From the NCBI GenBank assembly GCA_964611035.1, contig CAZSWT010000048.1:1-26580 (forward strand): a stretch of 26,580 bases of DNA. Reading direction: 5' to 3'. The notes below the pieces were generated by a model. It ran no database searches. It had not been told where the DNA came from and saw nothing but the letters and a program-made list of their open reading frames with translations. Below are positions 14,350 through 23,426 of this stretch, one piece after another. The stretch is from B33-G16 sp964611035 (GTDB taxonomy: Bacteria > Desulfobacterota > DSM-4660 > Desulfatiglandales > B25-G16). The position numbers and the translations under genes are program-made. Numbering within the stretch: the stretch's first letter is position 1; each line of letters starts with the position of its first letter.

Positions 14350-15294
14350 ATGAAAAGGATATTAGTAATTATTGGAATACTTATTTTATCTATTTCACTT
14401 TTTTATAGCTGTGCAGGTTTAGAGGTTCGCAAGGCACCTAAACCCGTACAAACTGAATATATGGTGAAAAGTCCAGCGGGACCCAATATTTATGTTGTAA
14501 GAAAGGCCCCTGCTCAGTATAAACCCACAAACGTTGTTCTTCTTATTCCTTGGGTCAAAAGTGGTTCAACGGTTTATAACTTGCCTATAGAAGGTTACAA
14601 TCTTATGGATTATCTTGTATCCAAAGGGTTCGTAACCTATGCGGTAGATCATAGGAGTTACGGTAAAAGTACAAAAACAAATGGGCTGGACGTGAACGCA
14701 GACAACTGTGGAAAGGATATGAAAGCGGTTGCTGATTTCATTGAGGCCAAAGAAAACGTTGATAAGGTTAATGTGGTTGGCCTCTCTTTTGGAACTGTAA
14801 TTTCGCTATCACTTGCTGCCAATTATCCGGAAGAAGTAGAGCGTATGGTGTTAATGGGGCTGCCCTACAAAACAGTTAATAAAAAAGTTAAAAAAGGGGT
14901 TACCAAATTGGCTCATATGGCCGAAACAGGGAAAACTTTCATTCCGTCAAATCCTGTGTCAGCTAAAGGCCTTTGGTATAAATATGATGAAAAAGTTTTG
15001 AATAAATTTGTTGAGATTGTGGAGAAGCGAACTCCCAAAATACCTACCGGTCCTTTCATAGATGCCAGAGATGCTCGCCACGCAAAATATGTACCTATGA
15101 TTAAATGTCCTATTCTTTTCATGTTTGGTGAATATGAAGTTTTTGTCGATTTAGAAGACGCAATGAATGGCTTTAAAGCCTGTAATGCCGAGAAAAAGGC
15201 ATACATGTTGATTGGCAATGCCTCTCACGGGTTGGTTTTAGAAAAATCTCACGACATTGTATATAGGACAATCTACGGGTGGCTCTCAGATTAA
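14350..15294 (+). CDS. Alpha/beta-hydrolase, probable lipoprotein
   Basis: 314 residues. A hydrophobic leader ends in LFYSC with Cys21, a passable but not ideal lipobox, so membrane anchoring outside the cytosol is likely. The hydrolase core has the nucleophile elbow GLSFG (Ser146) and a C-terminal His293 in GNASHG; the acid is probably Asp267 or Glu261. Near the front, DHRSYGKST matches the strand-4/helix region of lysophospholipase-like members. The substrate is unknown. The first about 35 bases around the start, including the GAGGT ribosome binding site, are nearly identical to those of the isochorismatase gene 1.2 kb upstream, pointing to a recombination between the two. Confidence 0.82.
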   Translation: MKRILVIIGILILSISLFYSCAGLEVRKAPKPVQTEYMVKSPAGPNIYVVRKAPAQYKPTNVVLLIPWVKSGSTVYNLPIEGYNLMDYLVSKGFVTYAVDHRSYGKSTKTNGLDVNADNCGKDMKAVADFIEAKENVDKVNVVGLSFGTVISLSLAANYPEEVERMVLMGLPYKTVNKKVKKGVTKLAHMAETGKTFIPSNPVSAKGLWYKYDEKVLNKFVEIVEKRTPKIPTGPFIDARDARHAKYVPMIKCPILFMFGEYEVFVDLEDAMNGFKACNAEKKAYMLIGNASHGLVLEKSHDIVYRTIYGWLSD

Positions 15295-15302
15295 AGCAAC
15301 AA

Positions 15303-15329
15303 ACCCGCCTGGATAAAAACCGGGCGGGT
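15303..15329. terminator. Hairpin terminator between convergent genes
   Basis: ACCCGCCTGG pairs with CCGGGCGGGT (one G-T wobble) around a seven-base loop, nine bases after the hydrolase stop. T content after the stem is modest on both strands. Its place between two convergent genes suggests it serves both. Confidence 0.6.
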
Positions 15330-15402
15330 CCCTTTACTCCCTTATAATTTATTGAAACGATTTAATTTCTTAATCTAATCTATCCTACAGTTTTAATGAT
15401 AA

Positions 15403-16347
15403 TCAGGCCCTGCCTGGCAGTTTTCTCATGTAAAAATTTTTCCCCTGATACTCCAATTCTATTAAGGAGCCTCCTTTTATCAGATCAGTTATTACTTGCC
15501 AATCTGCCCCTGCCTTTTTTAAATATTCCCTTACAGCCTCTTCTCTCATTGGATGAACCGAGGTAATACCGAGTAAATCTTCTTCGACATTACCACTGAA
15601 ACCAAACTCATTTCCTTCATAGCCTATTATATACTCTACATTGTCTACATTCTGTGTAAAGATTTGGTAAGCTATATTAAGGGCTTCATCACTGGCAGGC
15701 AATATTCCTTTTACTGCTGTTGGTCTGGTAGGAATGGAAATATAAGATTTTGTCGGCTTTAGTAATTTTAAGAAATCGGCTATTTTTTTAGCCTCTTCAT
15801 ATGTATCGTTCATTCCCTTAAGAAGCATAGTCTCTGTAATTATCTCACCTTTAAATATAGCTTTAAATTCGAGCATTCCATCTAATATTGCATTAAGATC
15901 CAGTGATTTATATGGTCTGTCAGTTCTTCGCCATATTTTTTTGGTCGCTGCATCTACTTTTAATGAAACTAAATCTGCCTTTTTTAAATTTTCTCTCACA
16001 TCTTTTTGATTTATGAGGGATCCGTTAGTAATAACAGCGATTTTTATATTTAATGGCCTGATAAGTTCAGTAATTTTACCAAGATTAATATCCAGGGTGG
16101 GTTCTCCATCAGGGACGAAGGTTAAATAATCTATTTTTGTGTCCCTTTTTTTTAATTCATTAACCTTCTCTTTAATCTCCCTCGCTAAATCATCTGGCTC
16201 ATAAAATGCCTGCCTTTCGCATTGTAATGTTATTGTCTTACCTATCTGGCAATAGATACAGGAATAGGTACAAACCTTGGGGGGTATATTGTTTATCCCA
16301 AGGCTAAAACCCAATCGTCTTGATGGAACTGGTCCGAAAACCCTCAT
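15403..16347 (-). CDS. COG0731-like radical SAM protein
   Basis: 314 residues. It opens with VFGPVPSRRLGFSLGINNIPP and the SAM/4Fe-4S motif Cys26-x3-Cys30-x2-Cys33 (CTYSCIYCQIG), then TFVPDGEPTLD and ITNGSL typical of the family. COG0731 includes archaeal tRNA wyosine synthase (Taw1), but bacterial members of this shape have no proven reaction; bacteria lack wyosine, so the label 'wyosine synthase' should not be copied. Residues about 245-314 form a small winged-helix-like end. AGGGGA precedes the ATG. It is divergent from the PP-loop gene at 16511, also a probable RNA-modification enzyme. Confidence 0.85.
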   Translation of the reverse strand: MRVFGPVPSRRLGFSLGINNIPPKVCTYSCIYCQIGKTITLQCERQAFYEPDDLAREIKEKVNELKKRDTKIDYLTFVPDGEPTLDINLGKITELIRPLNIKIAVITNGSLINQKDVRENLKKADLVSLKVDAATKKIWRRTDRPYKSLDLNAILDGMLEFKAIFKGEIITETMLLKGMNDTYEEAKKIADFLKLLKPTKSYISIPTRPTAVKGILPASDEALNIAYQIFTQNVDNVEYIIGYEGNEFGFSGNVEEDLLGITSVHPMREEAVREYLKKAGADWQVITDLIKGGSLIELEYQGKNFYMRKLPGRA

Positions 16348-16510
16348 TATTTATCCCCTAAAGATTTATTTCATACACTATTTAGATAACAAAGGAAAAT
16401 AAATCCGTCAATCATTACAATGGTTTATTCATTGATTAATAACCATCTTTTTGCTTGATTCATGCTTTCTGCCTGATAAACTAATCAAAGTTTATTAATG
16501 AGGTTTTTTA

Positions 16511-17482
16511 ATGAAGGCTTTATCTCTCTTCTCTGGCGGCCTCGATAGCATATTGTCTGTTAAAGTTATCGGGGAACAAGGAGTTGATGTTATTGGAATC
16601 TTTTTTGAGACCCCCTTTTTCTCATCCGAGAAGGCTGTCCAGTCTGCTCACTATATCGGACTTCCCCTTCAAGTTATAGATATCACAGATAGGTTTCTTC
16701 CGATAGTGTTAAGCCCACGACATGGTTATGGAAAAGGATTAAACCCATGCATAGATTGTCATACATTTATGCTCAGATTAGCCGGCGAGATGCTGAAGGA
16801 GGAAGGAGCAGACTTTATCATAAGCGGTGAGGTATTGGGGCAACGTCCTATGTCGCAGAATTTAAGGTCACTTTCCCTTATTTCTCATGATTCGGGTTTT
16901 AAGGATCTTATCCTCAGGCCCCTTTCGGCAAAAAGACTACCAGAAACTCTTCCTGAAAAAAAAGGCTGGATAATAAGGGAAAAATTATTAGGGCTTTCAG
17001 GGCGTTCCAGGAAGCCGCAGATAGAATTAGCCAAGAAATTTGGGATAAAAGAGTATCCGGCTCCAGCAGGAGGGTGTTTGTTGACTGAGGTAGTGTTTTC
17101 CCGCCGCCTAAAGGATTTACTCTCCCGCGATCCAAAATTTTTGCGGCGAGATATAGAGCTTCTAAAATGGGGGAGGCATTTCAGGATTAATGAAAGAACC
17201 AAAATCGTGGTAGGCCGAGATCAAAAAGAGAATGGAATGATTACTTCATTTATAGAGGCTGGGGATACTGTGTTGACTGTTGAGTCATTTCCTGGTCCTA
17301 CTGTGCTGATAACAGGAGAGTTATCATCTGAAGAGATACAATTAACTGCATCTATAACTGTATCTTATAGCGATGCTGCAATTGGTCAATCAGTAGTTGT
17401 TCAGTTGAAAAGAGATTCCAAACATTGGACAGTTTTAGCAGCAGGAAGAAAGAAAAGCAATTTTCACCAATTAATGATATGA
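16511..17482 (+). CDS. PP-loop ATPase, tRNA thiolation-type, with NFACT-R-like C-terminus
   Basis: 323 residues. The PP-loop SGGLDS at 8-13 adenylates the substrate. Cys80 and Cys83 (NPCIDC) and Cys189 (PAGGC) are well placed to be thiolation or FeS-cluster cysteines, as in ThiI/TtuA/MnmA-like enzymes. EVLGQRPMSQN is a family signature. The last about 100 residues (INERTKIVVGRDQKEN onward) look like the small NFACT-R-type RNA-binding domain known to be linked to PP-loop proteins. The likely role is tRNA 4-thiouridine or 2-thiouridine formation; the exact target is not established. GAGG lies seven bases before the ATG. Confidence 0.82.
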   Translation: MKALSLFSGGLDSILSVKVIGEQGVDVIGIFFETPFFSSEKAVQSAHYIGLPLQVIDITDRFLPIVLSPRHGYGKGLNPCIDCHTFMLRLAGEMLKEEGADFIISGEVLGQRPMSQNLRSLSLISHDSGFKDLILRPLSAKRLPETLPEKKGWIIREKLLGLSGRSRKPQIELAKKFGIKEYPAPAGGCLLTEVVFSRRLKDLLSRDPKFLRRDIELLKWGRHFRINERTKIVVGRDQKENGMITSFIEAGDTVLTVESFPGPTVLITGELSSEEIQLTASITVSYSDAAIGQSVVVQLKRDSKHWTVLAAGRKKSNFHQLMI

Positions 17483-17495
17483 GATAGTTTCAATT

Positions 17496-18347
17496 CTATC
17501 TCCTTAATAGTTTTTGGAAAAAAGATTTTTTCCGGATCTCTTCTACCTTTTTATTTTTCTCTTCAATCTTTTTTTCTCTCGTTTCTATAGAAAGCATAAT
17601 TTGTTCTATAAGCACCCTGCTTTTTCTTTCCTTTAAGGATAGATTTAACCATTCTATTTTATCCTCTCTGCCCATCTCAGCCTGGTCAAAAGATTTGATC
17701 TTTTCTCTGATTTTGTTATATTCCTGCCTTTGCTTTTCAAGTATATCCCTTTGTTTTTCTATATAAGAAAGATCCTTTTTTATACTGTTAAGAACAACAT
17801 CTTCTGATTCCATGGTAAAAGATAAATAAACAAAAGAAAAAATAATAACCAAAATTGCTGCAAGAACAATCCTTCCTGTATTTGAAATTAATGGAGAGAG
17901 ACCCAAAAGAAATGATTTTATTTTTCCTCCATAGCCAGCAAATTTATCAAAAATAGTGTATCTGGAGATCTTTCCCCTAAGTGCATCTAGAATATCTTTC
18001 GTAACACCTTTTAACTCCGTTGCTCTTAGAATTAATTCATTACCCAGTTCTCCTGACCGACATTTAGCCTCTATATCAGCATTATCTCCTTTAAGTTTTA
18101 TTGCGAGATCTCTAATTTTGGATATAGAGGTATCTGGCTTCAGTGTTTCAGGAAACTTCCCTGGAAATTTTTTCTTAAGGAGTGCGATATTATTTTCTAA
18201 TTTTTCGAGATTCTCCTCTATGTTCCTTGAAAATCTCTTAAGCATCCGTCCTTCACATACAAATTCAGCAGCACCGTTTAGGATAATAGCAATATCCTGG
18301 ATAGCCTTAATTGTTTTTTCAGTCTCCTGTGGGTTAACTTCTGGCAT
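17496..18347 (-). CDS. Single-pass membrane protein with long coiled coil, unknown function
   Basis: 283 residues, not recognised. Residues 1-125 are helical and charged. Residues about 157-179 form one transmembrane helix (VLAAILVIIFSFVYLSF). Residues about 183-275 are a Lys/Glu-rich coiled coil (IEKQRDILEKQRQEYNKI), ending KLLRR. There is no signal peptide, so the N-terminus is probably cytosolic. GAGGT lies five bases before the ATG. It follows the UDP-glucose pyrophosphorylase gene by only 19 bases on the same strand, so they are likely cotranscribed, and a link to envelope sugar metabolism is possible but unproven. Confidence 0.75.
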   Translation of the reverse strand: MPEVNPQETEKTIKAIQDIAIILNGAAEFVCEGRMLKRFSRNIEENLEKLENNIALLKKKFPGKFPETLKPDTSISKIRDLAIKLKGDNADIEAKCRSGELGNELILRATELKGVTKDILDALRGKISRYTIFDKFAGYGGKIKSFLLGLSPLISNTGRIVLAAILVIIFSFVYLSFTMESEDVVLNSIKKDLSYIEKQRDILEKQRQEYNKIREKIKSFDQAEMGREDKIEWLNLSLKERKSRVLIEQIMLSIETREKKIEEKNKKVEEIRKKSFFQKLLRR

Positions 18348-18366
18348 TGTTTACCTCATTTAAAAT

Positions 18367-19800
18367 TTAATCAAAAATGAGATCTTTACTAATTACCATA
18401 CCTTGAGGGACACAAACCTTCCTTGATGAAGGACTGATAATATTCACATCCCCTTTTACAACAATTCCCCTATCAAAGTAAACATTTCCCTTAATGCTAA
18501 TGGACTTGCAATCAATCAGTGAAGGAGTCCCATGGGGAAATCTTTCTTTTAACTGGTCAACCTTTTTATAGTACCTATCATCCAGATCTATTTTTATAGT
18601 TCCAAATTTTCTTTTAGGATTTTGGATAATTCTACTCTCTTGAGTCATCACATAGCAATCAGACCAGAGGGCAAGGAGATCCTGACACTTTTTGACAGGG
18701 AAAAATCTTGCCCTTGGCACTCTTATAGCTGTAGCCTTTTTAAAAACAGAGATAGCTGATCCCATAGCCGTTTCAATCTGGTAAACCTCCGGTGAGGAAT
18801 CATCCTTTGGATCAATTCTTTTGGGATTAATAATCATAGGAAGCCCAAGGCTATTATTAGTTTTATCAAGCTGTTTTTTAAAAGATAGAAGATTAACCCA
18901 TATGTTGTTGGTATTAAAGTATCTGTATACGTTTATATCCTGGAATTCTCTTATTTCTTCTTGTGGACATTGGGCTATCTCTCTGAGTATGAGTCCGCCG
19001 GTCTTCAGGCGGGCCAAGTGCCCACCTTTGATGTCTGCGTCCGTTTTTTCTGCAACCTCAATCATAAACGGGAAATTGTGTGAGGCAAGGTAGCCAAGTA
19101 TTGCCTCATCCATTATTCCACCAAGATTATCAGAGTTGGATATAAAGGCGTACTTATAGCCTTTACTAAGCAACGTATTTAGCATACCAGATGTGATCAA
19201 GGCAAAATAAATATCTCCATGGCCCGGTGGATTCCACTCACAACCTGGGTCCAAAGCCCAGACTCCAGGGCTTAGGTTTTCTTTTAAAACCTTTGGAAAC
19301 TTGTGCTGTAAAAAGGATAGGGGAATATCAGAGGCCAGATTCGGATATCTATTAAGAAATTTTTTACTATCCTCATCTGTTGTAAAGCTATTCATAAGCA
19401 CAAGAGGGATGTTTGCTTTATATTTCTTCCGATAGCTTAAAATCTGCTGTGCAATAATATCAAGGAAAGTTAATCCATTCTTTACTTCAATGAGGGATTT
19501 GGCCTTTGATAGGCCCATACTTGTTCCGAGGCCACCATTCAACTTAATTATTACTGTTTCTTTAATTACAAGGCGCCCTTCTTTGGAAAACCCACCTAAC
19601 GTTTCCATATCGGCTATATCATCTTTTTCAATCGGAACAATATCCTCCCTTGATATCAATCCCCTTTCTCCTTTTATAAGCTTTTCATAATAAAACTTGA
19701 AGGTATCGATAATGAGGGGAGGAAGTCCCTCATCAATCATCTTTTTTGCAAAGGGGAGAAATTTTTCATTTAGTTTTGAGGCCTGGATTTCAGTTTGCAT
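18367..19800 (-). CDS. UTP-glucose-1-phosphate uridylyltransferase (eukaryote-type UGPase)
   Basis: 477 residues from the ATG at 19800, chosen because AGGGA lies nine bases upstream; a second in-frame ATG at 19821 would add seven residues with no ribosome binding site. It makes UDP-glucose for polysaccharides and lipopolysaccharide. The signature LNGGLGTSMGLSKAKS (about residues 86-101) binds UTP, and WNPPGHGDIYFAL and FISNSDNLGG are further family landmarks. The C-terminal part ends in a left-handed beta-helix-like stretch. Its length and motifs fit the UDPGP family of eukaryotes and some bacteria, not the short GalU. Confidence 0.93.
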   Translation of the reverse strand: MQTEIQASKLNEKFLPFAKKMIDEGLPPLIIDTFKFYYEKLIKGERGLISREDIVPIEKDDIADMETLGGFSKEGRLVIKETVIIKLNGGLGTSMGLSKAKSLIEVKNGLTFLDIIAQQILSYRKKYKANIPLVLMNSFTTDEDSKKFLNRYPNLASDIPLSFLQHKFPKVLKENLSPGVWALDPGCEWNPPGHGDIYFALITSGMLNTLLSKGYKYAFISNSDNLGGIMDEAILGYLASHNFPFMIEVAEKTDADIKGGHLARLKTGGLILREIAQCPQEEIREFQDINVYRYFNTNNIWVNLLSFKKQLDKTNNSLGLPMIINPKRIDPKDDSSPEVYQIETAMGSAISVFKKATAIRVPRARFFPVKKCQDLLALWSDCYVMTQESRIIQNPKRKFGTIKIDLDDRYYKKVDQLKERFPHGTPSLIDCKSISIKGNVYFDRGIVVKGDVNIISPSSRKVCVPQGMVISKDLIFD

Positions 19801-20090
19801 AAACTTTTTCCCTAATAACATTTCTTATGAACACTCATGGCCTTTCGGCCACAACGAAGGATGAAAGTAGTTAAGTGGTCAAATGGTTAAGTGGTTGAGT
19901 AGTAAAGGAGTTAACTTTAGGTACTTTCATATGAAGGTATATGAAATGCTCGGTAATATCAATAATAAACGTAACTATCGAGGTTGTCAGGTTCACCGTT
20001 CAAGCCTGCCCTGGCGCGAATTGTTTATTATAATCTGTTGCCACTGTAGTATCTGAGGAACTATTTATGTTGCACAATAGCTTGCCCAAT

Positions 20091-20291
20091 CAGGTCTGGG
20101 CCAGGGGTTCACGGTTGGCTCATTTTTTTCATCTTCCTTGAGGTAATTGACCTGCCCGCTTGTGCCTTAACTTCCACTTGTTTCTTATTCTATGCTCTAA
20201 ACATCCCCAATAGTCTGTTCTTTCCATATATTTCATGTCTCGCATGGCAGGTTGGTATGTTCATCGTTTTCTAACCCCTGGCCCAGACCTG
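20091..20291. repeat. Inner 201-bp unit with perfect 19-bp terminal inverted repeats
   Basis: CAGGTCTGGGCCAGGGGTT (20091-20109) is repeated exactly in inverted form at 20273-20291. The 201-base unit looks like a MITE-type element or a folded RNA. No target-site duplication is visible at its edges. Confidence 0.75.
20129..20245 (-). pseudogene. 38-codon basic ORF inside the inverted-repeat unit
   Basis: The frame begins MRDMKYMERTDYWGC and continues with a strongly basic segment (HRIRNKWKLRHKRAG). It has no ribosome binding site. The composition looks protein-like, so it may be a scrap of an element-encoded nucleic-acid-binding protein. Not recognised. Confidence 0.25.
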
Positions 20292-20712
20292 GTTTAGCAG
20301 TACTTTTCATAGAATCCCTGGGCATAGTGTTCAGAAGGACTGTTTTAAAGCGCACGTTACGTCGCACCAGGGCAGGCTTGAGCCCCGATTTTATCGGGAA
20401 ACTTTGAACCTGTGTAGTGCCTAATAAACAATGACAAAAAAAGATATGAAAAAATGATTTAATCTGCCCTCTAAATTTATGGATAAAGTAGAGGCCCTTG
20501 TGCAGAGGATAATTGGGATCGTAGACGGAACCAAAATCGCCTCGCCTTAAGCAATGTGATATTTACTTTGTCAACTAGTTGGTTTGAGGCGGAGCTTCGC
20601 TAAGAATTATAATAACTTGTATAATTACTTTGACAACTATTTACAGTTTATATATGTTTGACGGCAGGTTAGCAATGAGAAGTTAAACAGAAAATAGATT
20701 AGAAAATAGACC

Positions 20713-21690
20713 ATGAAAGATGACTCTAACTTTTTAGATCAGTTCGCCCCTTACTTTAGCAAAATAAACGAGGAACTTGATAAAATCCTTGACTCTGATG
20801 TGTCTTTGATAAGAGAGGTAGGGAAGTATAGCCTGCTTGGAGGAGGTAAAAGGCTCAGGTCACTATTCTTTATTTTATCCTGTCAACTCTGTAACTATAA
20901 CGAAAAGGATATATATACCATTTCCGCCATTTTTGAATGTCTTCACGCAGCAAGCCTTTTACATGATGATGTCCTTGATAATGCCTCCATCAGAAGGGGT
21001 AAATCATCAGCAAATAAAATTTGGGGGAACTCCACAGCAGTCTTAGTGGGTGATTTTCTCTTTTCCAGATCTTCCAGAATACTGGTTGAGCAAAAGCATG
21101 TTGAATTTTTAAAGATTCTTGCAGACACCGCTACCAGGATGACAGAAGGCCAGATGTTGGAACTTATTAACACCCATAACTGGAGTATAACAAAAAAGGA
21201 ATATACGGGTATAATTACTTCCAAAACAGCTGCGCTTATATCAGCCGCCTGTGCAAGTGGCGGTATAATGGCCGGGGCAAAGAAAGAAAATATTCAATCA
21301 TTGAAAAACTTTGGCCTCAATGTTGGCATTGCCTTTCAGATTGTAGATGATATCTTTGACTATACATCTACTATTGAGAAATCTGGTAAACCCATTGGTA
21401 ATGACCTAAAAGAGGGAAAGATTACCCTTCCCTTAATTTATGCTCTTGCCTACCTGGATGAAGGCGAAAGAGATAGGCTTGAGCATTTGTTTAAAAATGG
21501 AAAGGCCTCAGAGAAAGATTATTCAAGAGTAATAGGACTCGTAAAAGATAATGGTGCTATTAAGAAATGCCGTAAGGATGCCATATCTTATGCTAACCTT
21601 GCTGAAACTCAACTCCGTCTCTTTCCTCACTCACCAGTAAAAGAATCCCTTTTAGAATTAAATCGATTTATCGTCAATAGAAGCTATTAG
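20713..21690 (+). CDS. Polyprenyl (octaprenyl-type) diphosphate synthase
   Basis: 325 residues, full length. It chains isopentenyl diphosphate onto an allylic primer to make the quinone side chain or a related long prenyl diphosphate. The two Mg-binding motifs are intact: DDVLD at 85-89 (first aspartate-rich motif, followed by IRRGK) and DDIFD at 212-216. GGGKRLRS at 43-50 binds the diphosphate. The sequence fits IspB-like long-chain synthases better than IspA, but chain length cannot be read with certainty. The ribosome binding site is poor. A UbiA-type prenyltransferase, a possible user of its product, is encoded 4 kb away. Confidence 0.93.
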   Translation: MKDDSNFLDQFAPYFSKINEELDKILDSDVSLIREVGKYSLLGGGKRLRSLFFILSCQLCNYNEKDIYTISAIFECLHAASLLHDDVLDNASIRRGKSSANKIWGNSTAVLVGDFLFSRSSRILVEQKHVEFLKILADTATRMTEGQMLELINTHNWSITKKEYTGIITSKTAALISAACASGGIMAGAKKENIQSLKNFGLNVGIAFQIVDDIFDYTSTIEKSGKPIGNDLKEGKITLPLIYALAYLDEGERDRLEHLFKNGKASEKDYSRVIGLVKDNGAIKKCRKDAISYANLAETQLRLFPHSPVKESLLELNRFIVNRSY

Positions 21691-21693
21691 CAA

Positions 21694-22728
21694 TTATAAA
21701 ACCTTGACTGCTACCTCTCCATAGGGAATTGAATCATCAGGTATAATATCTTTTATCACAGATCCTGTTATTGCCTCTATGTGCCTCATTCCACTCTTTT
21801 TGTAACCCACAAGGAGGGGAATTTCCTTTTGAGGGACATATAGCAAAATATTTTTTGTCTCACCCATTACAGGGAGATAGGGTCTTATTTTTTCAAGGTG
21901 AATAGCAGAGCGAACCAGAAATCCTAAGGATGGATGCCATGGTCCGGCAATTATTTCCCCTTTTTCAAGGAGAGACGGCGAAGACATGAGTCCGATCCTG
22001 ATCACAGGAATCCCGGCATTTTCCAATCTTATGCAGGCCTCTTTACAAAGGTTGATCGTATCTTTAAGTCCCATTGGTGTATATCTTCCTTGTTGATACC
22101 ATTGAGCGAGCTTTGTGCCCCTGATAACGAGTGTCGGATAAAGCCTGGCCATATCAGGTCTTAGGCCAATAACTTTGTCAATGGTGTCCATGAATATCTC
22201 TTTAGAATCTCCTGGCAGACCAGGCATGAGTTGTGCTCCAACAGTAAATCCCCTTCTTTTAAGTATTTTGAACGCATTAACGGTATCTTGTGACGTATGT
22301 CCTCGATTGGAAAGGAGCAGGACTCTATCGTCCATGGACTGAACTCCAAGCTCCACAGTCGATACATTAAAGGACTCAAGTATGTTGAGACTATCTTCAC
22401 TGAGAGAGTCTGGTCGTGTAGAAAGACGGATTGATTGTATGATGTTTTTTTCTATGTAAGGTTTAACTGCACCAAGCATTTTTGTCATAGAACTAATCGG
22501 CAGAGATGTAAAGGTACCCCCATAAAAGGCGACCTCTTTTGGTTTTTTGCCAGAAAACTGCTTTGATCTTATTGCTAATTCAATTGTATTTCTTATCTCA
22601 TCTGGTGTACGCTGTTTTCCAGAGAAATTGGTGATGGTTTGTTGTTGGCAAAATACACATCTATGTGGGCAGCCTTGGTGTGGAAGAAATATAGGTATGA
22701 TAAAATATTTTGTTATTTTTTTAGACAA
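21694..22728 (-). CDS. Elp3-like radical SAM protein (COG1243-type)
   Basis: 344 residues. The SAM-cluster motif is Cys20-x3-Cys24-x2-Cys27 (GCPHRCVFC), followed by EVAFYGGTFTSLP and VELGVQSMDD as in Elp3. The C-terminal acetyltransferase domain of Elp3 is absent; the last part is a short radical SAM C-terminal domain. Its substrate is unknown, and RNA modification is a guess from the family. The start is TTG at 22728, inside the rnc gene, and AAGGAGG lies seven bases before it, which decides the start. The 16-base overlap with rnc means translational coupling. Confidence 0.85.
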   Translation of the reverse strand: MSKKITKYFIIPIFLPHQGCPHRCVFCQQQTITNFSGKQRTPDEIRNTIELAIRSKQFSGKKPKEVAFYGGTFTSLPISSMTKMLGAVKPYIEKNIIQSIRLSTRPDSLSEDSLNILESFNVSTVELGVQSMDDRVLLLSNRGHTSQDTVNAFKILKRRGFTVGAQLMPGLPGDSKEIFMDTIDKVIGLRPDMARLYPTLVIRGTKLAQWYQQGRYTPMGLKDTINLCKEACIRLENAGIPVIRIGLMSSPSLLEKGEIIAGPWHPSLGFLVRSAIHLEKIRPYLPVMGETKNILLYVPQKEIPLLVGYKKSGMRHIEAITGSVIKDIIPDDSIPYGEVAVKVL

Positions 22729-23426
22729 GCCAAGGCCTCCTTTGCGGCTTTCTGTTCCGCTTCCTTTTTGCTTTTACCTTTCCCTCTTCCCATTAAATTT
22801 TCTTTCAAGTATACTGATATATAGAAGGTCTTGTCATGGTCTGGGCCTGTTTCTTTTTCAACTCTGTAGTCTGGAGGCGATTGAAAGGTATCTTGAGAGT
22901 ACTCTTGTAACTCAGTTTTGAAATCATTAATTGATTTGCCAAGATTGATCTTATTCAATAGTGGGCTGAAAAGTTGGGCTATTATCCTTAGGGCTTCTGT
23001 AAAACCACCATCAAGATAAATTGCTCCAATAAGAGCCTCAAACGCATCAGATATGATAGAGGCCTTCTTTCTGCCATTTGTTTGTTCTTCTCCCTTTCCC
23101 AGGAGAAGGTAATCTCCTAATTGTAACTCATGGGCAATATGATAGAGACCGCTTTCACTTACCAGTGAAGCCCTATATTTAGATAGATCCCCTTCTTTTA
23201 TTTCAGGAAAGGATTCCATAAGTAGATGGCTAATAGCCAGGCTAATAACTGCATCGCCGAGAAACTCTAATCTTTGATTGTCAGATATCCCTAATTCATC
23301 CTTCTCGTAAACGTAAGAAGGGTGCCTAAAGGCCTGTAAGATTAATTCCTGATTGTTGAAGGAATAACCAAGAATTGTAGCTAATGTATCTGGATTTTTT
23401 GGCAATTTAGGATTATTCTTTTCCAT
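22713..23426 (-). CDS. rnc: Ribonuclease III
   Basis: 237 residues, full length. It cleaves double-stranded RNA, including rRNA precursors. The catalytic domain has NQRLEFLGDAVISLAI at 50-65 with Glu54 and Asp58, and SDAFEALIGAIYLDGG with Asp127 and Glu130, the metal ligands. The dsRNA-binding domain covers about 165-237 (DFKTELQEYSQ ... GKGKSKKEAEQKAAKEAL). No ribosome binding site precedes the ATG at 23426; instead the 3' end of a recombinase remnant reads 46 bases into the gene, so its original upstream signals were probably replaced. Confidence 0.96.
   Translation of the reverse strand: MEKNNPKLPKNPDTLATILGYSFNNQELILQAFRHPSYVYEKDELGISDNQRLEFLGDAVISLAISHLLMESFPEIKEGDLSKYRASLVSESGLYHIAHELQLGDYLLLGKGEEQTNGRKKASIISDAFEALIGAIYLDGGFTEALRIIAQLFSPLLNKINLGKSINDFKTELQEYSQDTFQSPPDYRVEKETGPDHDKTFYISVYLKENLMGRGKGKSKKEAEQKAAKEALACLKK

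Larger units (their letters stand above)
20002..20379. repeat. Outer inverted repeat of a nested fold-back
   Basis: AAGCCTGCCCTGGCGCGA (20002-20019) and TCGCACCAGGGCAGGCTT (20362-20379) are inverted copies with one mismatch in 18. Two more inverted pairs lie around it: CAGGTTCA (19988-19995) with TGAACCTG (20405-20412), and ATTGTTTATTA (20020-20030) with TAATAAACAAT (20422-20432). Confidence 0.75.
19801..20712. other. Gene-free 0.9-kb region with nested inverted repeats
   Basis: No supported protein gene of normal size. It contains GTTAAGTGGT-type short repeats (about 19870-19900), GGCC-TTTC-GGCC (a small hairpin at about 19837-19850), the nested inverted repeats described separately (19988-20432) and, to 20712, AT-rich DNA that must hold the start signals of the polyprenyl synthase. 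Confidence 0.6.

Noticed and set aside
15403..16347. Annotation of the radical SAM gene as archaeal wyosine synthase
   Set aside because: The family resemblance is real, but bacteria do not make wyosine, so only a COG0731-like family call is given.
20091..20291. Complete insertion sequence
   Set aside because: The 19-bp inverted repeats are perfect, but there is no transposase-sized frame and no target duplication, so only a repeat unit is called.
22547..22921. 124-codon plus-strand frame across the Elp3-like/rnc junction
   Set aside because: It is antisense to two strongly supported genes, with no recognisable domain.
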